Part shown: positions 21,642-33,720 of the stretch, in pieces | Layout: every line of letters starts with the position of its first letter | Numbering within the stretch: position 1 is the stretch's first letter | DNA from: Ephydatia muelleri | Lineage: Eukaryota; Porifera; Demospongiae; Spongillida; Spongillidae | Direction: 5' to 3' | Length of the DNA stretch: 64,000 nt | Assembly (NCBI GenBank): GCA_013339895.1 | Contig: JABACO010000004.1 | Span: 384,496-448,495, forward strand | The notes under the pieces: generated by a model | The model's database searches: none | Told to the model about the DNA's origin: nothing | What the model saw: only the letters and a program-made list of their open reading frames with translations | Translations under genes and position numbers: made by a program

Positions 21642-24353
21642 TGTATGTGTACGTGCGTGGTGTTGCATGTGTGCGTGTGTGTGTGTGTGTGTGGTGTATG
21701 TGTACGTGCGTGGTGTTGCATGTGTGCGTGTGTGTGTGTGTGTGTGGTGTATGTGTACGTGCGTGGTGCTGCATGTGTGCGTGTGTGTGTGTGTGGTGTA
21801 TGTGTACGTGCGTGGTGTTGCATGTGTGCGTGTGTGTGTGTGTGTGCGCGCGTATGTGTGTGTATGTGTGTGTGCACGCACTGTGCTTCTTCGAGACAGG
21901 TACAGCATCATATACTCGAAGGGGTACCAGGATACGCAGACGGTGATAGGAGCGGTCACCACCAAGCTGAAAGGGGTGCAGTACTACAACGCCACGGGCG
22001 GAGTCCCTTTTTTGCAAAACTGCGTCGCGACTAACGGGCCGCTGGTTCTGGACCCCGCTGATTACGTCATTCCTCCAGAGGTATACGACATGTGGTCACG
22101 TACTAAGATACTTCTTCTGCATCATGATCCCATTTGCAGCAACCAAACAGCTTCTTCGTCATGACCAACATGTGGGTGACGTGCAACCAGACCTACGGGA
22201 CATGCGTGGAGCAGGACCCAAGTCTGGCGAGCAAGTGCTCTGGGCCTGCTGACTGCACCCCTCAGAGCACCATAAAAGGAGATGGTGTGTTGTGCTTGGG
22301 GACAGGGATGTTAGATGTTTGGGTCTCTCCGCTGGTACAGGTCCCAGGACTGGCACATGCAACAATCAAACTCACACGTGTGATGTGTATGCTTGGTGCC
22401 CCACGGAATACGAAAACACAAATTTCACGTATGTTCTGTTCAGCTCCTCTTTCCACTCCCCTCACCTCTCAATTGTCTTCCTCCTCTCACCACATTTCTC
22501 TCTTCCTGTTCCTCTTCCTCCTCCTCCTCCTCCTCTCACCACATTTCTCTCTTCCTGTTCCCCTCCTCTCACCACATTTCTCTCTTCCTGTTCCTCTTCC
22601 TTCTCCTCCTTCTCCTCCTCCTCCTCCTCCTCCTCCTCCTCCTCCCTTCTTTGTGCATCCATTTTCAGCAATATGGGTCCCAAGATCAATGCTGAAAACT
22701 TCACTGTACTGATCAAGAACACCATACAGTTTCCTAACCTGGACTCTAATTTCTTCAAGTAAACACACCACCTCTCTCCCTCATCCTCTCCCACACTCTC
22801 CCTCCCCCACTCCCTCCCTTCTCCAAGTTAGTGCTGGTAATTGCATGCAACCATTATGTTTGAAAACAGAAAGAACTACATCAGCAATGGTGACCTTGCA
22901 AATTGCACCAACTCATTAATTGGGAACAACTACTGCCCAATCTTTAAGCTTGCTGATATTGTGAATATGATTAGTGAGGAGCCAAAGAACTTCAGCAATC
23001 TGGCTACAAAAGTAAGTCACTGACATCATGTTAACACTATGACATTACACACTACATCACATGACATTATACTGCATCACATGACATCGCACTACATCAC
23101 ATTTGCTACATCACATGACATCAGGCTACGTCACATGAGCAGTGGCTTAAGTGGCATACACTGCATCTTTCCCTTCCCAGGGAGCCGTGGTTGTCTTGAC
23201 GATCACATGGAACTGTGACTTGGATATGTCTCTCGATCATTGCAATCCACGCTATAGCGCAAGAAGGTGTGTGCTGTGATGTCATTGCACTTGCAGTGTA
23301 CGCTGGTTAAGTAGCCTACGGGTTAAGTGATCGCAGTATTTTAACTAGTCCTATTCCCGTACCATTAATAACACCTAGTCACATGGGGCGGATTAATCAT
23401 TACATTTGTAATCTCTTCAAGTGACTAATTATCAATATTTGGGATTGTTTCCACGCAAAGGGACCTAATGCATGTTTTTTCAAGATTTCAAATTTTAGAT
23501 ATTCTGGAGTCTGAAATGTCCCCTACACATTGCTTCTTACGAACCGAGAATCGGTGTATCTTTCATGGAGTTGTAAGGCTCAGAATTTTTAATTAGCCAT
23601 ACATTTCAACGCAAGCTTTACGTTTCTATTACGCATACTGGAAATTTATCATATATGCGTTAGGTCCCTTTTCGCAGAAACGATCCCAATTATTTAATGT
23701 ACATTGTACTATACATGGGGTCCATGGTGATCGTAAAACAGGAAACTTATTGAGCTTTTTTCTTCTCTCAAAGCTGTGCGAATATCCACCACAAAATGAT
23801 TCTTGCATGCTCCAAATGGGGAATCTTGCACGCTCCAAATGGGGCTGTTCATTTAACAAGTTGCAACTCACGTTCGATTTTAAAGCTAGGCTTGCATTTC
23901 CTTCGCTAACCTTTCCTGTTGAATGCTCCCAAAGCCATGTGTACACCACCTCATGCATACTGATGGTATGTCATATGAGGGTACAGCGTCATCATACTCG
24001 AGCATACATTTGGTACACAATGTATAGACACAAGACTGCCAACGAATGAGCAGGGGCCAACTATTTAGAGGTCATACTTCCTCCTGGGAAAAACCCCTAT
24101 TCAGGAAAAACTTTTAAGTTTGTGTCAAAACTTCTAGGTTTTTGTTCAAGCTGCTCAAAATGTTCACGAATGTGGTAAATATTACTGCTGTGATTTTCCA
24201 TGGGTTCTGCAATTGCGGCTTCAAACCCTGACAAATACACCTGCATGCTCAAGAAAAGGCGGGATAGGTCTGCCAGTGGCTGTGCACAATATGCATAGAC
24301 TGATTCAAACACTCCTTTGCCAACCTTATATGTACCTACATGATGTGTACACG

Positions 24354-24400
<47 letters not shown>

Positions 24401-24574
24401 ACACACACACACATACACACACACACACACATACACACACACACACACACATACACACACACACACACACAGAGCTGAAGTCTCATTCCACAAATCATGT
24501 GTTCTTCCATAGGGGCGGATACAGGAGGGTGGGTTTAGGGGTTACAACCCCCCTCTCCCTTTCATATAAGGCCC

Positions 24575-24642
<68 letters not shown>

Positions 24643-25482
24643 CCTCTTTCCCTCCCTCCCTCCATTTTTGATGCCAATGGTTACATTTAATGTGATAACC
24701 ACAACAACCCTTACCTCTGTATATTATTAATAACCGTACAGTTATTAACAACCGATAAAGTGGACACTTTAATAATTAACCTTGTCAGTATAAAGGCCCC
24801 ATTTTAGAACACTTTTTTTGTTGGTATTCTCCAGACTTGACACCACACCCTTGGATACAGCAAGCAACTCGGGGGGTTTTAACTTCAGGTAAGCTGGAGA
24901 TGTGTTGGCTTGCCTCTTGATTGGCACACAAACCCTCATCCCAAGGTTCGCAAAGTACTGGTATGACAGCAATGGTGTCCAATATCGTACCTTGATCAAG
25001 GCTTATGGAATTTCATTTGTTGTAGAGCTGGTGGGCCAGGTACGTGTGCACTCTCTTGTCTTAACCTCAATCGGCCAGTCTTTATTATTATTTTTTGCCA
25101 ACATCTCATATATTCATTGATCAGGGAGGCAAATTCTCATTCACAGCCTTGATTTTTAAGCTTGGCTCGACCATCGCGTTGCTGGGAATTGTGAGTTTGT
25201 GTTTTTTGCTTTGGAATTCTCATTCGCAGCCTTCCATCCCTTGCCTCCAATGGAAACATTTTCTTCCCACTTACACTCTTCGCTTTTGCATTTCCTCCTC
25301 CCCAGGCTGCTGTGCTTTCAGACATGGTAGTACTGTACGTCGTGCAGAAGCGTCATCTGTACTATCAGGAGAAATACCAGGTGGTGAACGATGAGGATGA
25401 CAGTAATCACAGTGAAGAGGTAAAGGCTCCTATGACAACCAAAGTGTTCCCCCAACATGAAGATGTTCACACCTCCCACTAG
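21390..25482 (+). CDS. P2X receptor copy 3, about 424 aa
   Basis: Eleven exons, in phase: 21390-21541, 21900-22080, 22140-22284, 22341-22428, 22669-22758, 22870-23011, 23181-23266, 24835-24888, 24946-25039, 25125-25190, 25306-25482. The sequence is nearly identical to copy 2 through the ectodomain, with the same ATP-site lysines, NFR, TLIKAYG, ten canonical plus two extra cysteines, and YxxxK (YYQEK). It has the longest tail of the array, continuing past NDEDDS into NHSEEVKAP and ending at TAG 25480-25482. It is probably the least altered member. Intron 2 is only 59 bp and is identical to that of copy 4. Intron 7 carries the complete MITE and CA and CT microsatellites. Confidence 0.92.
21600..21880. 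repeat. GT minisatellite in intron 1 of P2X copy 3
   Basis: Four higher-order units of gtggtgtatgtgtacgtgcg plus tggtgttgcatgtgt are separated by GT runs. This is the most expanded version of the intron 1 repeat in the array. Confidence 0.9.
22500..22650. repeat. CTC repeat in intron 4 of P2X copy 3
   Basis: Pyrimidine triplets and a duplicated segment containing tctcaccacatttctctctt lie ahead of the exon 5 acceptor. Confidence 0.88.
23441..23687. mobile_element. Complete MITE in intron 7 of P2X copy 3
   Basis: A 247-bp element. The left end gggattgtttccacgcaaag (then ggacctaatgcat) is inverted at the right end (atgcgttaggtcccttttcg, then cagaaacgatccc), giving terminal repeats of about 34 bp. 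The non-coding interior matches 19003-19223 in opposite orientation. Confidence 0.85.
24350..24660. repeat. CA and CT microsatellites in intron 7 of P2X copy 3
   Basis: A (CA)n array with periodic CATA at 24356-24470, then a TIR-like end aggggcggatacagg at 24511, then a (CT)n array at 24579-24642. Confidence 0.85.
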
Positions 25483-25593
25483 GGTCCACTTCTGAACAAG
25501 TAGCAGGGGTTTTCCCTCACATACATCAATGGCTCATACATTATGCTCATGGACAGTTCTGTGCTTGTGATGTGTATCAATGTTTGTTGCAAG

Positions 25594-25753
25594 TGTAACA
25601 CCCTTAGTGATGGACCGAATTCGAAGATACAACTTTAATCAACTGTCGTCTAGACAACCAGTATAATTAGCTAATTTACAGTTTAGCAGCTGTTCTTTAA
25701 CATCCGGTCGCCAATACACATACATGTATATTGATAGGACTGTCTATATTACA
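25594..25753 (-). repeat. 3' LTR of the Ty3/Gypsy element
   Basis: 160 bp, starting tgtaacacccttagtgatgg and ending ctatattaca on the + strand. It lies next to a polypurine tract on its inner side. Confidence 0.9.
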
Positions 25754-26361
25754 TTGCCCCACCCCTCCTTGAATTCAGCTTGTCCACAAGCGTAACATAT
25801 CTGTCTGAAGGTCGTCTCTGTCGCACTGGATAGCGTGTTTGTTCTTGGTTTTCCAAAGTGGCATCCTGATCCATTTTTGAGGTCATGTCTTCTGTGAAAG
25901 GTTCCAACCTGAAGAAACTTCAGTTACCTTGTTAGGTGGAGGTGTCTCAGCAGCGTCTGGCTGGTGTCGATGCTGAATGGGATTGATATGCACAACCCTA
26001 ACTCTGCTTCCATCTGTTATTTCTACATTTACAAAGCTTTTGATGCCCATTTTCCTTCCAAACGGGGATTCGATTTTCCTGCTGTTGGTATTGACAACCA
26101 AATCGTGTCTCCAAATCAAAGTGTTGTGACAGTGAATGGCTGTCATACCCTGTCTTCTGATGTAGTCCAGCTTCCACAAGTTAGCATGAACAAAGTCCTG
26201 AAGTTGAGCAAATTTTGCACACAAGTGTTTGTTGTATGTTGTGCTGTCAAATGCTAAAGAGGATGTAAATGATGGCAGCTTTGATTGTCTCCAAACATCA
26301 TAACAAATGGTGAAACATCTGTTGATGAATATGCTGCTGATCGATATGCAAACAGTGCCCA

Positions 26362-29200
26362 CTACAGGTAACATTCCCAATCGTCCTCCCGTTCAACATA
26401 TGTTCGAAGCATTTGTAAAAGAGATCTATTAAATCTCTCCACCATACCATCACCTTGAGGGTGATAGGCCGATGTACGTGATTTCTTGATGCCAAAGGCC
26501 TCTAGGGTTTGATGCAACAGTAAACTTTCAAAGGCCCGACCTTGATCAGAATGTATAATTTCAGGTAGCCCGAATGTACAACAAAGTTTCACCAAGGCAT
26601 CCGTGATGCTTGCAGCTGTCTGATCCCGCAATGAATGGCTTCAGCCCATTTTGAGAAGTAGTCTTGGACTACCATCAGGTACCTATTGTTGTATGTTGAA
26701 ACAGGCACTTCCAAAATGTCTACAGCAATCATTTGCCATGTTCTTCTAATGGGTACATGAAGCATTGGTGCCCTGATTGGCATTGGCATTTTTGAGCATT
26801 GACATATGATGCATTTTCGACAGTACTCATCCACCTCACAAGCCATGTTGACCCAGAATGCTTCTTGACACAATCTAGCTAATATCTTTTCCACCCCTTG
26901 GTGGCCAGCACTTAAACCATCATGATGCATCACTTGATTACATAGAGTTTTAGGAATCAATGCGACTTCTATGGCCTCCTACACGTGGTCCAGGTTTGTA
27001 CTTCCGACATGCCACTCCATCCACCAATATAAGCTGTGACCAAATTTGTCGATATCTAAGTAAAGGTTGTTCTCGCCAAAGAGTATTCTTGTGGTTAACA
27101 GATGGTGTTTGCAATGCCACTAAGACCTGGTTCAAAACTGCAACTTGTTGTTGGGCCAAACAAAGTTCTTCCTTGTTCACCCATGCTCCCTGAAGTCATA
27201 ACTGTGACCGGGTGCACGACACGTGAAAATGCATCTGCATTGCCATTCTGGCACCCTTTCCTGTATTCAATGTGGAAATCGTATTCTTGTAATGCAAGCA
27301 ACCAGCGGCAAAGAAAACCTTCCATCTTCTAGTGGTGCATGGTCTGTCCGGATTTTGAATGGTCATCCAAGGAGGTAGTGACGTATGTGCTTGGTGGCAT
27401 ATACCATTGCCAGACATTTCTTCTAAATGACACCATAGTTCCTTTCAGATTTTGATAGTGCACGACTGACGTATGCAATCACATGGCCATCCTGCTCCAG
27501 TACAGCACCAATACCGACATCACTGGCATCTGTGTCAAGTGTGAAAATACCAGCATTAGGTCCAAACTTAGGATAAGCCAATATAGGTGTCTGTGTCAGT
27601 ATCTCCTTCAAGATGTTGAAAGCTGCCTCACACTCAGAAGACCATGTGAATAAGGTGTCAAGTTATGGAGAGGAGCAGCAATGTCAGCAAAGTGCAGCAC
27701 ATAGCGTCTATAGTATGAGGCTAGACCTAGAAATTGATGCACTTTGCCAGCATCCTTTGGAATAGGCCAATCCCTGACTGCTGCAACCTTCCTATCATCT
27801 GGCATCATTCCTTTAGATGAAAAGGTATGTCCAAGGTAGCGTACCTGTGAAAGACCTATGTGGCATTTGTTTCCCCTTAAGGAAAGTCCAGCATCCTTTA
27901 GACGCTGAAATACTGCCGTGAGGTGCTTTATATGGTCATCTTTGGTACCTGAACAAATGAATACGTCATCTACGTATACCTTGACAAAGTTCAGGCCCTG
28001 AAACACTTTGTTCATGAGACACTGAAATGATTCAGTGGCACCACTCAATCCGAATGGCATTTGTCGAAACTGAAATAACCTTAGGCCTGGACCAGGACAA
28101 AAAGCAGTCTTCTCACAATCAGTTGGGTGGGCGGGTATTTGCCAGTAACCTGATTGAAGATCAAGAGTGGAATAGATAGTAGAGCCTACAAGATGATCTT
28201 GCACTTCATCTGGTAAGTGCAGAGGATATTTGTCCTTCACTGTTTATTTATTCAGTGCTCGATAGTCCACACACAGCCGAATGCTGCCATCTTTTTTTCG
28301 AACATACACTGCTGGAAACATCCAAGGACTACTGCTCTCTTCAATAATGCCTTCATCTAACATTTCTTTGATCATGTGATCAACTTCATCTCTGTATTCC
28401 GCTGGAATTCAACGAGGTGGTACCCTTAGTGCCTGTCCAGAAGTAGGAATGTAATGTTGTGCCAACGTAGTCTTACCTGGAGTATTTCTGAACAGATCTC
28501 GGTATGTCTGTATGACTTTCCCAAATGCACTCTATCAGTGTACTCCGGCAGCACATATACTCCAGTGTCTTTAAAATCTGGAATAGTACTGTCCTCTTCA
28601 GCATCGTTGTCTTTGCAGTCCATTTCAAGCTCCTTTAAAGTTGATTTGTCTCTTAGTATTGCAGCTTTTACAGTAGAAGCAGATTGAGGGGTAGAATGAT
28701 GAGCAGGATGATGAACAATTGGAGCTCCATCATGATGTACCTTAACTGGATATGAAGTGAAGTCAAGTACGAGTCCTTGCTGATGAAGAAAATTAACACC
28801 TAGAATGACAGGTGCTACGAGGTCCTTTACCACTAGGAAGTCATGCAGTAACGGTGATTCCAGATTTTGAAACTGAACCGTTGCTTTGATCCGATCTAGT
28901 ATTGGAAGGGCATCTCCAGAAGCTGTAACGAGGTTAACAACATTCATACTATGGAACCGGCGTATTCCTTGTACGCGTCCGTTACTTCTTCCCCAATCAA
29001 TGAGACTGACGACCCAGAGTCCAGCATAATATCGATTCGTGTGCCCACATAATTCACCATTAACTGTTGCTAGTTTGTTATTTATCGTTGTGACGAGCGT
29101 TACATCCATGGGGCTTACTGTAGATCGGAGTACGTACCTGCTGGTGCTTCCGACTTTGAACGGGTACCCCGCTGAAGTTTCTCTGACGCTGACCACTGTA
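26362..29200 (-). pseudogene. Pol region of the Ty3/Gypsy element, disrupted
   Basis: Seen in order on the minus strand: a protease motif DSGSSVSLI (near 29010), out of frame with the sequence before and after it; RT with the catalytic YVDD and the flanking LDLQSGYWQI and MPFGLSGA (28240-27608); RNase H with TDASDVGIGAVLEQDG (near 27530); integrase with a zinc-binding HHCC region (HHDGLSAGH, CRKCIIC) and DDE-type residues in AVDIL, HSDQG and GMVERFN (26960-26362). Stops interrupt the frame near 28244 and 28409, and frameshifts lie in protease, RNase H and integrase. This is normal decay of a retroelement; no function is expected. Confidence 0.85.
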
Positions 29201-29204
29201 ACAA

Positions 29205-29848
29205 TCTAGCATCTTCGCAGTTCGAACTGGCGGAAACTTGGGCAATCCTTTTTCGCATGTCCAATCTGTTTGCAGTTTAAGCACCTCTTCACTTCTCGTT
29301 CGATGCGCTGTGTTCGGTTTTCCTGTCGTGTGGCGAGCGCTGCAACCTGTTCTGTAAGCGATTCTATTTGTTTGCTCAATCGCTGTTGCACATCAGTAAT
29401 TTCGGGCTGTACAGAGCAGTGGAGTGTTTTTCATGCTCTTCGAGTGATAGCAATAGCCGTGCTTATTGTATGGAGTCGTTGATGTCTTTGACCTCTCCCG
29501 TCGCCCTTGGCAATTGAGATGGGCAGTCCTGAAATGAACTGGTGCAACAATAGTTGGTCTCTCACGCTGGACTCGACTTCCGGCATAGAATGCCAGCGCT
29601 ACGAATTCCGTTGGCATAATGATTCGAAAATTTTTTCTTGACTACATTGTAGACTTTCTGTTCATCCTCACTCTGTTCTAGGCTTCTAGCCACGTAGCTA
29701 ACGCCTCCACTTCCAACAACGTCGGTAACTTTGCAACCTTTGTTTCCTCGTTCTATTTGTTTGCCGCACTGCATATATCAAACCGTTTAAACCATTTTGA
29801 AGCATCTCCCGATGCAAAACTCTTCGGAATACTGAAATGACTCGTCAT
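29205..29848 (-). pseudogene. Gag region of the Ty3/Gypsy element, disrupted
   Basis: An ATG at 29848 opens a Gag-like segment (WFKRFDICSAA, later LELSEDEQKVYNVVKKKF after a frame change). A CCHC zinc knuckle, CLNCKQIGHAKKDC, lies near 29285-29244. Frame changes between these parts mean no full Gag can be made. Confidence 0.8.
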
Positions 29849-29875
29849 CTTGGTAAAACCGTTCTCTGCTACCAA

Positions 29876-30036
29876 TGTAACACCCTTAGTGATGGACCGA
29901 ATTCGAAGATACAACTTTAATCAACTGTCGTCTAGACAACCCTAATAATCATAATATGTTTAGCTAATTTACAGTTTAGCAGCTGTTCTTTAACATTCGG
30001 CCGCCAATACACATACATGTATATTTCTATACTACA
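29876..30036 (-). repeat. 5' LTR of the Ty3/Gypsy element
   Basis: 161 bp, sharing the first 66 bases with the other LTR and then diverging by indels. It ends ctatactaca on the + strand. The primer binding site abuts its inner edge. Confidence 0.9.
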
Positions 30037-30654
30037 CCAGCACAAAAGTAGACGTTTCAAAAGTTGTATGATTATTATTTTTGTCTCATTTCCTCTTTCA
30101 TTTTTGATGGGTTAAATGCTGAATTTTGATTGGTAATGTTTTTAATAACTAGAAGTAGCATGTGCCGCTTGTTATTTAGTGTTTTTAATAACTAGAAGTA
30201 GCATGTTCTCTGTTATTGAATCCTTCAGACATATGGATGAATTTGATGTATAATAATAATTGAATAATTCCTTATAATTGCATAGTGTTCTCAACATATG
30301 CATTGATATTCTGCAAGATTTTTAGCTTTATGTTGTGCAAATACCTGCCCCTCCATCCACCCCCATCCCCAATACTCCTCATTTCTTCACTGTTCCTTCA
30401 CTGAAACTTCTTTTGTTAGTCCATTTGCACTTGATGGTTGACAGTAATTATCACACTTTCAGACTGATGTACCTATTCAAATTCACCCTTCAATCAACTC
30501 CCAGTCCTTGTAGAAACTATCACAATCAATATGTAAACTAAGCTTCTGGCAATACCACAATATGGTCAATTCGTTTGACGTTTAAAAAAAAAAAAAAGCA
30601 TGATTGAAGAAGTTAAGCCAAAACAAAAAATTTGCATACCTCTCTAACTCTTCC

Positions 30655-31130
30655 ATGTCTGTAGGAACATGTCATTCAAATGTTCTCTGGGCCCGCTCGG
30701 CTCACATTGTTCGACCCCTGCCTTGACAAACTGCCTCCTCCCGTTCCCAATACTGGTCACCATGCACGCATCAGGCTCCAGGTTGGGAACAAAGAGCGGG
30801 TTGTCCGAGAGAAGGGAGGCCACACTGTCATTCTCCATAGGTTGGGGATCCCGAGGCCCTCCAGTTTGCAGAGGTCTGCTCCCCCTGGTCCACGATGGGC
30901 ACCTCCGCACACAGACATCCCTCCACCTCCCTGGGCATGACCAGCAGGGTGCGCACTTTCCCCTGGTGCCAGGCAAAGACCTTGAGCACCGCACAGGTCT
31001 CCGAGTCCACCACGCCCACGCTACCTCCACTGGTGCCAACGAAGACCTTCCTGCCTTGGCCGGCCAAGCTGAGGATGTTGGAGGAACACTCTGTGTCCTT
31101 GGGCTGGCAGGCTGGCTCACTGGTACCTTT
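30655..31130 (-). pseudogene. Inverted copy of the last LRRK exon
   Basis: The stretch from the ccag acceptor (near 31112) down to about 30750 repeats 43839-44215 on the opposite strand at high identity (encoding pieces such as GRKVFVGTSGGSVGV and EPDACMVTSIGNG). It differs by a one-base insertion near the start and a small deletion near 30855, so the frame is broken. The flanking introns do not match, and the 3' tail differs (ends MFLQTWKS). It is most likely an exon-containing duplication, now dead. Confidence 0.8.
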
Positions 31131-32163
31131 TCAACAGAACAATAGAACAGATTTTTTTTTTTAAACACAATGTCACACCAACTTTCAGTTTGCACCACAA
31201 CAACTTTGGTGCAATAAAATTCATTGCCACATTGGCTTTTCAACACATGTAAGCATTCCTTCAGCTCAATGTTGCATGTCGCACTACAATTGCATCTATA
31301 TGGTTATATGCAGGGGAATTAAATGTCTCACAGTAAGTACACACTGCATATCCACTTATTGTGCCTCATGTCCAGCCATTATACCTTCATTTTATTCCCT
31401 GCATACAACTAGTTTGAAATACAACACTGTGCTGCTCTTGATGGAAAAGGATGTACTACGCTGGTAAGTACCCTTTTACCATGTACATGTACTCTGTTTG
31501 AGCTGAAAACTTTGAGAAATAAGAGGCCAAAGTCATGCAAAAGCTGCATCATGAACAAAGCAAAGTTTAGCAAGGGTTATGCCAAATAGGAAAGTTTTAT
31601 TTCACACGTTCTCAGAGAAGGGTGATGTGAGTGTGTAGGGAGTTAAAGCCTTAAGCACCTCACATTGCATACATTATGTACAAAGAACCAGCCATAAGGG
31701 AGCTCCGCACACACACAAGGTGTGGAGTTGTCAACCACATGCAACGATACAGAGATACACACTAAGAGTACAAAAGCCCAGTTCCAATAGGGTGCCCAGT
31801 CCCAATAGGGTACAGAAATTGAATACAATCAGTGGCCCCTCAACCTGCATAAAGCAGTTAACTCTTTCACGGACAACAGAGCAATATTGTGCCCGCAGGT
31901 GCTATACTAAAGCCACTCTGTTTATCTAAACATTTAACACTTTGCAGTCAACAACATATTGATCAGTTGTTTCCTGGTCATATTAGTGTAAGTTGTTTGC
32001 AAACTACGTTTTCCTGCAACGCGGAAAGCTCATTTCTCACTACATGTGTACCGCTTTGCCCGAGAAAGTGTTAAATGGAATAGAATGCATGTGCATGTGC
32101 AGAGAACAAGTATAGCAGAATAGACCTTACGTGCAATGTACATGTGTGTGTGAGTGTGTGCCC

Positions 32164-32164
<1 letters not shown>

Positions 32165-32251
<87 letters not shown>

Positions 32252-32330
32252 TGTGTATGTGTGTGTGTATGTGTGTGTGCGTGTGTGTGTGGCGTGAGCG
32301 TGTTTGTGTGTGCAAGTGTACAGTAGCCGA
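32165..32330. repeat. GT microsatellite
   Basis: A pure (GT)n run of about 70 bp followed by GTATGT and GTGC variants. Confidence 0.95.
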
Positions 32331-32519
32331 GGGCGTAGCAGGAATACTGTTTAGCAAGGGTATGTCAAATGTGGAAAGCTTTATAAAACACTACTAGGGA
32401 AGGGTGGGCACCGAAGGGTGATGCGAGTGAGTAGGAAAAAAATCCTTACGCGCGTGCTACCTTCCGCGGGGAGGCGCGGCAACAACCATTCACTTGGATC
32501 CGTCAGAAATCATATCTAT

Positions 32520-33311
32520 ATATGGAACGTTCTATACGAAAATGGGTCTTGTGGATTTCATTTTATAACATAAAATTTAAATCGATATATCTTCCGTAAT
32601 ATTAACGCTATCGGGTTCCTATTTTTAACACAACATACCACACCATTACTATGTGTGAAAATCCATTTTGGTGTCTTACACATGCGGGGTACCGACGTTA
32701 CAAGGTCCGATACCCCGTAGGGTTCAAAACGGCCACATCTTCAGGTAGGAGTGTCCAAATCGGTTCAAAAGAGGTACCTATGTAGAAGGGTCCTACCGCT
32801 ATTGATTTGTTCTGTTCGTTAATTTTTGCTTTATCCGTTATGGAGATACAAGTGTGCAAAGAAATTGCATATTTCCCGGGCGTTACGCGCCATTAACGTA
32901 TTACGACTGGCTTCGAGGACGTCCTCGTAATACGTTAATGGCGCGTAACGCCCGGGAAATATGCCATTTCTTTGCACACTTGTATCTCCATAACGGATAA
33001 AGCAAAAATTAACGAACAGAACAAATCAATAGCGGTAGGACCCTTCTACATAGGTACCTCTTTTGAACCGATTTGGATACTCCTACCTGAAGATGTGGCC
33101 GTTTTGAACCCTACGGAGTATCGGACCTTGTAACGTCGGTACCCCGCATGTGTAAGACACCAAAATGGATTTTCACACATAGTAATGGTGTGGTATGTTG
33201 TGTTACAAATAGGAACCCGTTAGCGTTAATATTACGGAAGATATATCGATTTAAATTTTATGTTATAAAATGAAATCCACAAGACCCATTTTCGTATAGA
33301 ACGTTCCATAT
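32520..33311. mobile_element. Large foldback element, about 387-bp arms
   Basis: Arms 32520-32906 and 32925-33311 are near-perfect inverted copies with a loop of 18 bases that is itself palindromic (cgaggacgtcctcg). The arms contain no open frame of note. A diverged single arm follows at 33425-33720. The structure resembles foldback or large-hairpin MITEs. Confidence 0.9.
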
Positions 33312-33424
33312 GATCTCTGGTCATACAAAGTGATCACTGATCCTCTTTGACCCGTATATAGACGTATAGGACGAAACAAGAAAGTGATTAATATTCGTGT
33401 GGATTGGAACTACATGTAGGGTTG

Positions 33425-33720
33425 CCTGCAATTAATGGCGCGAATCGAGCGGGAAATGTGCATTAACTTTGCAGAGCTGTATCTCCGTAACGGAGAGTAA
33501 AAACTAATGAACAGAGCAATTCAATAGCGATAGGACTCTACTACCTAAATTCCAAATTTGAAGCGATCTGAACGCTCCTACCTGAAGATGTGGTGGTTTT
33601 GAATCCCACGGGGTATCAGACCTCGTAACATCGGCACGGATACCAAATTATACTTTCCTATAGAGAAATGGTATGGTATGAGGCGGTGAAAATAAAACGT
33701 TGGTAGCGTTAGTTATAGCG
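33425..33720. repeat. Diverged third copy of the foldback arm
   Basis: It shares ordered blocks with the right arm (tgtatctcc, aacagagca, cctgaagatgtgg, ggtatggtatg) at clearly lower identity. The family has therefore been active at this site more than once. Confidence 0.7.

Larger units (their letters stand above)
25594..30036 (-). mobile_element. Ty3/Gypsy LTR retrotransposon, inactivated
   Basis: This 4.4-kb element has two LTRs of about 160 bp with TGTAA...TTACA-like ends, inserted between P2X copies 3 and 4. On the minus strand the order is 5' LTR (29876-30036), a primer binding site tggtagcagaga at 29863-29874 that complements initiator tRNA-Met, Gag, protease, RT, RNase H, integrase, a polypurine tract (aaggaggggtggggcaa, 25754-25770) and the 3' LTR (25594-25753). 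It is flanked by a 4-bp target duplication with one mismatch (caag at 25590-25593, ccag at 30037-30040). The coding part is broken by stops and frameshifts, and the LTRs differ by several substitutions and indels, so it is not recent. Confidence 0.9.
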
